Of a DNA stretch of 64,000 nucleotides, positions 58,352 through 64,000 are shown piece after piece (position 1 is the stretch's first letter; every line of letters begins with the position of its first letter). The DNA lies in NCBI RefSeq assembly GCF_000022325.1, contig NC_012034.1, positions 700,501 to 764,500 of the forward strand, given 5' to 3'. Made by a program: the position numbers and the translations under genes. The notes beneath the pieces are model-generated. The model was not told where the DNA came from. It did not search any database and worked only from the letters and a program-made list of their open reading frames with translations. The stretch is from Caldicellulosiruptor bescii DSM 6725. GTDB lineage: Bacteria; Bacillota; Thermoanaerobacteria; Caldicellulosiruptorales; Caldicellulosiruptoraceae.

Positions 58352-58459
58352 AACCTAACTTTACAACTTACGTTATAAATTGGTAACACAAAATTATTGA
58401 CAAGCCTCTACTTCGCAACTTCTGTCATGCTAACTATATTTACTAATTGACTTTACTGT

Positions 58460-58780
58460 TCATGCTGCTAACCTATTTGTCATTCTTTGATGTTTTGGTA
58501 AAAAATCAACTTGTTCGTAAAATCTCTTTTTACAAACCTTGCAAACATATCTACGTTTCTTTAATACAATGTATGTCTTTTTTCCTAACATCGGTATTTC
58601 TTTGACTTTTTGAATTCTGTAATCGTAAACTTTTGAAGTCTGAGCTTTGCAATTAGGACAAATATGTACTTTTTGCCTGAGTCTTATATAAGGTTCTACT
58701 TCAGTTGGATTCTCCACTATATCCTCTATTATTACATCTTCAGATTTTAATAATTGGGTGATATAATTTATGTCAGGCAC
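58460..58780 (-). pseudogene. ISL3-family transposase, N-terminal fragment
   Basis: GTG 58780 follows AAGGAGGT on the minus strand. The roughly 107 residues contain the ISL3 zinc-finger domain (HICPNCKAQTSKVYDYR, KRRYVCKVCKKRFYEQ) and end abruptly after HQRMTNRLAA. The DDE catalytic domain of about 300 residues is missing. The sequence upstream of the start (to about 58898) contains ATTGGGGTGGG, resembling an ISL3 left end. Confidence 0.82.
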
Positions 58781-58914
58781 TCGTTCTGAATACCTCCTTT
58801 TCTTTTGTGTTTTTCTCCTTTTTTCAATAATATTATACCAGGCATTCAGAAACAAGTGCTTTTTTTATTTTACCCACCCCAATATTTATTATAGAGCTTG
58901 TTTTTTTAGCTGTT

Positions 58915-59180
58915 CAATATTTAATGAAAATTTAAGAAAATTGAAGAAATACAAAGAGATTTAAAGAAAAGCTTAGTTTTAGCTAAAGAATTAGAGGAAT
59001 ATGAGCCAAAAAAAGAAAAAAAAATAGGATTGACAGGTGAAGATATAAATAATAAAATTAACATAGAAATTTCCAAGAATAAATTTACATTAAAGGTTTA
59101 GAAACTACAGAATATCTTTAATAACAAAGCAAAGAAATAGCTATACTAAAAATTAATATTAATTAAAAAATTAAAGTAAG
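58915..59180 (+). repeat. Copy B of the promoter-bearing repeat, upstream of the secreted-protein operon
   Basis: This aligns by eye with 52951-53220 (see copy A). It includes the operon promoter TTGACA/TAAAAT. The two copies are clearly diverged but keep the promoter block best. Confidence 0.55.
59030..59058 (+). promoter_or_regulatory. Promoter of the secreted-protein/ABC operon
   Basis: TTGACA, a 17-bp spacer and TAAAAT. The leader to the first gene is about 190 bases. Confidence 0.55.
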
Positions 59181-59201
59181 TGTTATTGTTGGCAACAACC
59201 T

Positions 59202-59219
59202 TTCATAGGTACCTATGAA
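59202..59219. promoter_or_regulatory. 18-bp perfect palindrome in the operon leader
   Basis: TTCATAGGTACCTATGAA is a perfect palindrome 35 bases before the start codon, within the transcribed leader. It could be a dimeric-repressor operator. Confidence 0.45.
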
Positions 59220-59254
59220 GGGATGCGAATAGAAAAATTAGAAGGTGTATGTTA

Positions 59255-59674
59255 ATGAGAAGTCTTAAATTCAAAAGTTTAATTTCAGTACTATGTTTAT
59301 TTGCTTTTGCTTTAACGTTTGTATTTGCACTAGCAGTAAGCGGTTATTTCAACGTAATATTGCCAGCTTTTAAAGGTGATGTAAAAATTAATGGAGCAAA
59401 TAAAGTAACAAATGATCAGTTTGTACAAGTAAGAGTTATTAGCAAAGGAACTTCATTATTAAGTAGTAACAACCAAGTAGATTTCTGGGTCACTGATTCA
59501 AATGGTAATTATCTTACAAATGTTGTAGCAGTATCTCCTAAAAACGGCACTGTTAATATTGGTTTTAATACTAACAATTATATTAAGAGTGGAACCTATA
59601 TTAATTTATGGGCTCAAAATGACGCTGTAGATGTTGTGTCTGTCCAAGCAAGTGGTTGGTATGATTTGCGCTAA
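59255..59674 (+). CDS. Small secreted protein of unknown function
   Basis: I do not recognise this protein of about 139 residues. ATG 59255 lies 7 bases after GAAGGTG; ATG 59249 is in frame. A signal peptide is clear: basic start, then LISVLCLFAFALTFVFALAV, with possible cleavage near residue 30. The mature part is Asn/Val/Ser-rich with alternating hydrophobic residues (DQFVQVRVISKGTSLLSSNN, VDFWVTDSNGNYLTNVVAV), predicting a beta-sandwich of about 105 residues without cysteine. A hairpin and then ABC transporter genes follow, so it may be a toxin, adhesin or substrate of that transporter. Confidence 0.7.
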   Translation: MRSLKFKSLISVLCLFAFALTFVFALAVSGYFNVILPAFKGDVKINGANKVTNDQFVQVRVISKGTSLLSSNNQVDFWVTDSNGNYLTNVVAVSPKNGTVNIGFNTNNYIKSGTYINLWAQNDAVDVVSVQASGWYDLR

Positions 59675-59691
59675 ATTTGATAAAGCTAATT

Positions 59692-59726
59692 TGTAGGGTT
59701 ATAGCATTTATTGCTATAACCCTACA
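59692..59726 (+). terminator. 15-bp perfect hairpin between secreted-protein and membrane genes
   Basis: TGTAGGGTTATAGCA and TGCTATAACCCTACA pair with a 5-base loop. No T-tract follows (TTATCAAAT), so it is more likely an RNA-stability or processing element, or a leaky terminator, than a full stop. Confidence 0.6.
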
Positions 59727-59754
59727 TTATCAAATGTTTGGGAGTGATTGTAAT

Positions 59755-60588
59755 TTGATTAATGTGTTAAGATATGAATTGAAGAGGTTATTTAGTAGAA
59801 AGGAATTTTTTATTGTAATTGTAATTGCTTTTTTTTACATAAGTGTCGATTTTATTTATCATTCAGTAATGTTAATCAATTCACCTCTTTTTGAACTACC
59901 ATCTGCATATCAGATGTGGTTGTTGTACAATAAAGTTCGTGGACAGTGGGGGCAACTATTTGCTTATTTCTTAATTCCGTTATTTGCAACTATACCGTAT
60001 TCAGATTCATATTTAGAGGATAAAAGGGCAGGAGTTATAAATTTTATTATTACGCGTTGTGATAAAAGAGTGTATCTTTTTTGTAAGGGAATAGTTGTCT
60101 TTTTCTCTGGTTTTATTGTAGTTTTTGCACCTTTGCTTTTTGATCAATTATTATGCTTTTGTCTATTGCCAGTTTATTCTCCGTCAGAAAATGTATTTAA
60201 TCATCCGACATATAACGCTTACCAATTTTTAAGTACAGTACAACTTCCAAAATTGCATTCGATAAATCCTTATTTACATAATTTATTTTACATGCTTTTA
60301 AATGGCGTTTGTGCTGGTATCATTGCTTTGGTTTCATATTCTATATCCTTCTTTAGAAAAATGAACAGATATTTGGTGGTTATTTTAGCTTTTTTATTCT
60401 ATCTGCTGGAAAATTTTATTGGAAAATTAATTAGTTCGTCAACCACATTTTCAATAGCTGATTATTTAATTATTCTTCCATTTTCTTCTGAAATTACGAA
60501 ATACCAGTATTTACTAATCTTTATAATGGGGCTATTGTTTATAAGTGCTATTACTATAAACCTTAGATGTAGTAAGGATGAAGTATAA
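59755..60588 (+). CDS. ABC-2-like membrane permease subunit (1 of 3)
   Basis: This is a 277-residue integral membrane protein. TTG 59755 follows GGGAGTGA; the open frame upstream overlaps the hairpin and is not used. The N-terminus YELKRLFSRKEFFIVIVIAF is the usual ABC-2 permease opening (cytoplasmic basic helix, then TM1). About six hydrophobic segments follow. FATIPYSDSYLEDKRAGVINFIITR, a loop typical of ABC-2 permeases of peptide and bacitracin-type exporters, lies near residue 80. It overlaps the next gene by one base (TAATG). The substrate is unknown. Confidence 0.7.
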   Translation: MINVLRYELKRLFSRKEFFIVIVIAFFYISVDFIYHSVMLINSPLFELPSAYQMWLLYNKVRGQWGQLFAYFLIPLFATIPYSDSYLEDKRAGVINFIITRCDKRVYLFCKGIVVFFSGFIVVFAPLLFDQLLCFCLLPVYSPSENVFNHPTYNAYQFLSTVQLPKLHSINPYLHNLFYMLLNGVCAGIIALVSYSISFFRKMNRYLVVILAFLFYLLENFIGKLISSSTTFSIADYLIILPFSSEITKYQYLLIFIMGLLFISAITINLRCSKDEV

Positions 60589-61346
60589 TGAAATTAAGGC
60601 AAATTTTTTATATAAACTTAACAAGAAAGTTTATGGCTTATTTTGCAACTTTATTTGTAGAATTAGTACTTTCAATTTTATTGTTAAAATTTTTGGATGC
60701 AAATAAAACATGGACTGTTAATTTAATTATAAGTCAAATATTTAAAGCAAACGCAATTACGTTTTTTTATGTACCCATATATCTTCTTTTGGTCAGTTCG
60801 CAAATACATATGGATAATTGCCTGATTATTCTGAAATATACTCATGTTGAGGATTGGTGGAAGGAAAAAATAAAAATTTTACTAAAAGATACCTTAATCT
60901 ATTTATTATCTATATACACTATACCTTTGATAGTAACTGTTATGTTGAGTTCAAAGTATTTAAAAGCTTTAAGCTACAAGGAGTTTATATTCATTTTAGA
61001 GTTTCTATTTATTGTGCTTCTTTTGTTAGTTGTATATGGAACAGCATATCTTATTGTATTGGCTATTATTAAAAGAGCTATTACGGCGTATATAGTTGGC
61101 ATATTAGTGCCTTTCATAGATTTTGTCTTTATATATATATTTAAAACAGTGAATTTTTCTGGTATTACCTTAGGTATGTTAATAAATTTTCTGATGAGCT
61201 ATAGTTTATCGCTAAAAAAGCATCTTTTTTTATTTGGAATATACCTTAGTTATTTTTTGCTGCTTTTTACCTTCTTGAACATTGTTATGACAAATACATT
61301 GAAAAAAATAGATATTTACAGAGGTGATAAGAAATCAGAAAACTGA
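60588..61346 (+). CDS. Multi-spanning membrane protein (2 of 3)
   Basis: I do not recognise this 252-residue protein beyond its topology. About six hydrophobic helices are seen (including LFVELVLSILLLKF, FLFIVLLLLVVYGTAYLIVL and LFGIYLSYFLLLFTFLNIVM), and the tail KKIDIYRGDKKSEN is cytoplasmic-type. The start codon shares a base with the previous stop. It is likely an ABC-2-type permease partner, like the genes on either side. Base composition is more A/T-rich than the housekeeping genes, suggesting acquisition. Confidence 0.6.
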   Translation: MKLRQIFYINLTRKFMAYFATLFVELVLSILLLKFLDANKTWTVNLIISQIFKANAITFFYVPIYLLLVSSQIHMDNCLIILKYTHVEDWWKEKIKILLKDTLIYLLSIYTIPLIVTVMLSSKYLKALSYKEFIFILEFLFIVLLLLVVYGTAYLIVLAIIKRAITAYIVGILVPFIDFVFIYIFKTVNFSGITLGMLINFLMSYSLSLKKHLFLFGIYLSYFLLLFTFLNIVMTNTLKKIDIYRGDKKSEN

Positions 61347-62125
61347 TAAATAGTATTGTCAGTTCAGCAGTTCTCTCTTTGTTAATTGATTTATATTGGC
61401 TGATGTCTTTGAAATTTTATAGTAATACTTCTGTTGAAATTTTTTTGATTTTGAGTTTGAATTATTTACCTTTTCCAGGTAAAGTAACTTCATTTATATA
61501 TCCTTTAGTATATGCTTTGCCCAGATTATATCTTATAGCTACCTTAGGAAATGTTTTTTCTCATGATTTTAAAAGATGTGCAGTTTACATTTTTACAAGA
61601 AAAGATAGTAGGCTCTCATGGTATTTTAATAAGCTTTATTTTATATCTTTATACATTTTATCTTTTCTAATTACATTTGTAATAACCACAACACTATTTG
61701 CCTTGGCAAATAAATTTAGGGTAGAATCTTTTTTTAAAGGTATATTGTGTTGTACAATAATAATTCTGCTAAATTTTATTTCTATAATATTGTTTACTAT
61801 AGTTGCAAATATATTATCATTATATATGAGTTCAAGAATATCCTTTTTGTTTACTATAACAGTTTGGCTAATATTCTTTGTTCCCTTTTTTATATCTTTA
61901 AATGATTTCAATTATCTTTTAATAAAATTTAGTCCTGTTTTACAAGCTGTTTTGAGTTGGCATAGTGATAGATTTATTGTAGATATAACTGGAATCTATG
62001 GAATAGATAGCATAAATGGTTTTAGCATATGGTGGTCAATGTTTATACTTGCTATTTATTTTTCGATTGTAGTGATAATAGGAATAAAAGTAGTTAAAAA
62101 TATCGAAATATTTGAGAGAGATTGA
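61334..62125 (+). CDS. Multi-spanning membrane protein (3 of 3), start codon anomalous
   Basis: This is a roughly 260-residue membrane protein with about six helices (such as LYILSFLITFVITTTLFALA and ILLNFISIILFTIVANILSLY). FSHDFKRCAVYIFTRKDSR matches the SYLEDKRAGVINFIITR loop of the first permease, so the two are related. A GAGGTG SD at 61321 points to codon 61334, which is ATC rather than ATG. Coding-like sequence (RKLINSIVSSAVLSLL) runs from there. CTG 61343 and TTG 61379 are the next legal starts but poorly spaced. A G-to-C change at the start is a simple explanation. Confidence 0.6.
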   Translation: MRKLINSIVSSAVLSLLIDLYWLMSLKFYSNTSVEIFLILSLNYLPFPGKVTSFIYPLVYALPRLYLIATLGNVFSHDFKRCAVYIFTRKDSRLSWYFNKLYFISLYILSFLITFVITTTLFALANKFRVESFFKGILCCTIIILLNFISIILFTIVANILSLYMSSRISFLFTITVWLIFFVPFFISLNDFNYLLIKFSPVLQAVLSWHSDRFIVDITGIYGIDSINGFSIWWSMFILAIYFSIVVIIGIKVVKNIEIFERD

Positions 62126-62147
62126 CAGGAAAGAGGTGATTTTAAAT

Positions 62148-62804
62148 ATGAAAGCAATAGAAGTCAGAAATTTAACAAAGATAATCAAAGGAAAAGTTAT
62201 TTTGGATAATGTTAATCTTAAACTTGAAGAGGGAAATATTTATGGATTTTATGGTAGAAATGGTTCAGGCAAGACTATGTTATTTAGAGCTATATGTGGT
62301 TTGATAAAACCAACGTTTGGAGAAGTTATTGTTTTTGAAAAGAAAATAGGAAGAGATATTTCTTTTCCTGAGAGTTTAGGGGTTATTATAGAAAATGTTG
62401 ATTTGTGGGAAAATTTAACAGGCTTTCAAAATCTCAAATTATTGGCTTCTATAAAAAATTTAATTACTGATGATGAGATCAAAAGTGCTATAAAAAGGGT
62501 TGGGCTTGATCCAGAAGATAGAAGACCGTATAAAAAATATTCGCTTGGTATGAAACAAAGATTGAAAATTGCACAAGCTATAATGGAAAAACCTAAATTG
62601 ATTGTTCTTGACGAGCCAACAAATTCTCTTGATGAAGATGGTGTTAAACTTGTAAGACAGATTTTGTTAGAAGAAAAAAGAAGAGGAGCAACAATTTTAT
62701 TAGCAAGTCATATAAAGGAAGACATAAATTTGCTATGTGATTATAAATTCAGGGTAGATTCAGGGAAAGTTTACTATTCGGAGGAAGAAAGCAAAGATGA
62801 ATAG
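62148..62804 (+). CDS. ABC transporter ATP-binding protein
   Basis: This ATPase powers the three membrane proteins encoded upstream. ATG 62148 follows AAGAGGTGAT; the frame extends upstream without a better start. Motifs are Walker A YGRNGSGKT near residue 38, Q-loop-equivalent VIIENVDLWENLTGFQNL, signature YSLGMKQRLKIAQA (Y for L, as in many export ATPases), Walker B LIVLDEPTNSLDEDG, and switch His in LLASHIKED. The 218-residue length fits ABC-2 peptide or bacitracin-type exporters. It overlaps the next gene by 8 bases. Confidence 0.92.
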   Translation: MKAIEVRNLTKIIKGKVILDNVNLKLEEGNIYGFYGRNGSGKTMLFRAICGLIKPTFGEVIVFEKKIGRDISFPESLGVIIENVDLWENLTGFQNLKLLASIKNLITDDEIKSAIKRVGLDPEDRRPYKKYSLGMKQRLKIAQAIMEKPKLIVLDEPTNSLDEDGVKLVRQILLEEKRRGATILLASHIKEDINLLCDYKFRVDSGKVYYSEEESKDE

Positions 62805-63480
62805 AAAGTGGTTTGTGGTGATATTTGTTATTTTAGCTTTAGATATAGTTGTAAGTTTTATTGTAAAAAAATCATTTATTAATACTGAAACACAAAGTGT
62901 AAGTGAAAATATAGTAGACCAATGCGTTTTTTTAAATGGTGGTAGTTTTAAGGGGTGCAATAATGAAAATTTTTCGTTGGAAAAGATTATTAGAGATTCT
63001 GAGGTAATTGTAAAGGGTACTGCGCTGAGCGATAGAATTTATTTAAAAGGTTCAGTACTGACAGCTTTCAATGTTATCAAGGCTTACAAAGGGGAAATAA
63101 CGAATTCAAAAATTTATATATTTGAGCCAAGTTATTTTAATTTAGGTAAGTACAACAATTATTTTGCATACTGTGGCTATAATCTTATGAAGCCAGGTCA
63201 CAATTATATTCTTTTTTTGAAGAAATGGAAGTATACAAATTTTGTTAGATATAATCCATATTATAGAGGCAAAGAGATTTATGTCTTTGCTCATAATTCT
63301 GCTGTTGATAAATTTGAAATTAATAAATCAAATACTACAAAGGTGATTAATCTTGAAGGTAATATATTAATAAAATACGGGCAAGTGAAAAATTATGAGG
63401 TTTTTGTATATAACAAAAATGAATTAACTGAATACTATCAGCTAAAAGATAAGGTATTGAATTGGATTTCTCAAAATTAA
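62797..63480 (+). CDS. Membrane-anchored extracytoplasmic protein, last gene of the ABC operon
   Basis: I do not recognise this 227-residue protein. The N-terminus KWFVVIFVILALDIVVSFIV is a single anchor helix. The external domain has two early cysteines (DQCVFLNG, KGCNNENF) that could form a disulphide, then SEVIVKGTALSD, TAFNVIKAYKGEITNSKIYI and MKPGHNYILFLKKW. That pattern resembles OB-like or netrin-type folds in which a strand with VxKG begins and a YLLFLKK-like strand follows. It overlaps the ATPase gene, so it functions with the transporter, perhaps as immunity or accessory factor. Confidence 0.6.
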   Translation: MNRKWFVVIFVILALDIVVSFIVKKSFINTETQSVSENIVDQCVFLNGGSFKGCNNENFSLEKIIRDSEVIVKGTALSDRIYLKGSVLTAFNVIKAYKGEITNSKIYIFEPSYFNLGKYNNYFAYCGYNLMKPGHNYILFLKKWKYTNFVRYNPYYRGKEIYVFAHNSAVDKFEINKSNTTKVINLEGNILIKYGQVKNYEVFVYNKNELTEYYQLKDKVLNWISQN

Positions 63481-63517
63481 TCGGCACTTGATGGAAAATT
63501 ATTTTTTAATACACTGA

Positions 63518-63555
63518 GGGGCTCTCACAAAAATTTTAAGTGAGAGCCCCTTTTT
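63518..63555 (+). terminator. Terminator closing the ABC operon
   Basis: GGGGCTCTCAC (63518-63528) and GTGAGAGCCCC (63540-63550) form an 11-bp perfect stem followed by TTTTT. It lies between converging genes. Confidence 0.88.
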
Positions 63556-63557
63556 GG

Positions 63558-64000
63558 CTATTTTGTTGCCAAATCCCCCTCAATCAAGATGGACAAAATC
63601 TGGTCAATCTCAGCAAAAGCAAGAGCAATGCAAGAGTCTGCAGCTCCATAGTAAAGATAGATTTGGTTGTCTTCAACAATTGCTCCACAGGTGAATACCA
63701 CATTGTTGACATCTCCAATTCGTTCATATACTTCCTGAGGTGATAATAGCCACTCTGGACATCTTTTCTTGACCTTTGCCGGATTTTCTAAGTCCAAAAG
63801 CGCAGCACCAAGCCTGTAAATTGGTCCTGATGGCATCATCTTCACGCCGTGATAGATTATTAGCCAGCCCTCTTGAGTTTTTATTGGCACAGCTCCTGCG
63901 CCGACTTTAAAGCCGTCCCACCACGGGCCTCCTTTTTCAACAAGCACAACCTCATGGTTTCCCCAGTGGATAAGATCTGACGAATATGCAATCCAAATGT
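63558..64000 (-). CDS. GH130 beta-mannoside phosphorylase, C-terminal part (continues past window edge)
   Basis: This is the 3' part of a glycoside hydrolase family 130 enzyme, which phosphorolyses beta-1,4-mannosides to mannose-1-phosphate. The frame is open to the right edge (IWIAYSSDLIHWGNHEVVL). Motifs are KGGPWWDGFKVGAGAVPIKT, EGWLIIYHGV, YRLGAALLDLENPAKV, VVFTCGAI and LYYGAADSCIALA, all typical of the five-bladed propeller. The mannose-1-phosphate product would feed the isomerase at 3.5 kb after conversion to mannose-6-phosphate. Its last 319 bases are duplicated at 56471-56789. Confidence 0.9.
   Translation of the reverse strand, partial: IWIAYSSDLIHWGNHEVVLVEKGGPWWDGFKVGAGAVPIKTQEGWLIIYHGVKMMPSGPIYRLGAALLDLENPAKVKKRCPEWLLSPQEVYERIGDVNNVVFTCGAIVEDNQIYLYYGAADSCIALAFAEIDQILSILIEGDLATK

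Noticed and set aside
59255-59674. Lactococcin-972-type bacteriocin
   Set aside because: The partner genes resemble an export system, but the protein lacks that family's glycine/tyrosine-rich motifs and no DUF1430-type large membrane protein follows.
63540-63743. 67-codon plus-strand ORF at the right end
   Set aside because: It is antisense to the GH130 gene and starts inside the terminator.

Overview
The window looks like about 64 kb of chromosome from a thermophilic, low-GC, Gram-positive plant-biomass degrader, most probably Caldicellulosiruptor or a close relative. Supporting signs are a GH10/CBM22 xylanase beside a ROK (XylR-type) repressor, a GH130 mannoside phosphorylase at the right edge, A/T-rich codon use, many TTG/GTG starts behind strong Shine-Dalgarno (SD) sites, Firmicute promoters (TTGACA/TATAAT), a SCIFF ranthipeptide, Rex, NfnAB and the yabO-yabP-yabQ-divIC-yabR gene order. 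The genus is an inference from gene content; no 16S rRNA is present.

Regions. (1) 1-6.3 kb: sugar metabolism (ROK regulator, xylanase, phosphoglucose/phosphomannose isomerase, PHP phosphoesterase, fructose-bisphosphate aldolase). (2) 6.3-8.6 kb: a 47-residue SCIFF peptide, its radical-SAM maturase and a gamma-carbonic-anhydrase-like protein, behind a promoter with a palindrome. (3) 8.7-29.3 kb: housekeeping genes (secDF, RNase J, ylmC, a nitrilase, murA, walJ-like, rpiB, upp, dCMP deaminase, glmU, prs, pth, mfd, prsA-like, tilS, hpt, ftsH). (4) 29.3-38.8 kb: glnA, the bifurcating transhydrogenase nfnAB, spoIIID, mazG, HU, the yabO-R sporulation/division block, rex and thrC. (5) 38.8-41.9 kb: a magnesium locus with an M-box riboswitch, a leader ORF, a stand-alone MgtE cytosolic domain and an Nramp-related transporter. 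(6) 42-47.4 kb: greA, lysS and a three-gene 2-hydroxyacyl-CoA dehydratase activase-type cluster. (7) 47.5-52.8 kb: a metallopeptidase and ilvE-ilvD-ilvB.

From 52.8 kb to the end the window is an accessory scrap-yard. It holds a decayed IS110 element with a bridge-RNA-like folded region, a truncated Amidase_6 gene, an unknown membrane-anchored protein, a 62-bp ISL3-type mini-element, a broken copy of the GH130 3' end, decayed IS256-like and ISL3 transposases, and then an intact six-gene operon. That operon encodes a small secreted protein, three multi-spanning membrane proteins, an ABC ATPase and a membrane-anchored extracytoplasmic protein. The GH130 fragment at 56.5 kb and the real GH130 3' end at 63.6 kb are about 95% identical direct repeats bracketing the operon.

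The two most interesting observations are the Mg locus leader and the 59-63.5 kb operon. In the Mg leader, the M-box terminator is followed by a translatable 35-codon ORF and three mutually complementary segments. The middle segment can pair perfectly either with the leader ORF or with the SD and start codon of the next gene. The 59-63.5 kb operon resembles a peptide-plus-ABC-transporter system of a type I do not recognise. All calls come from reading the sequence; no database search was run.
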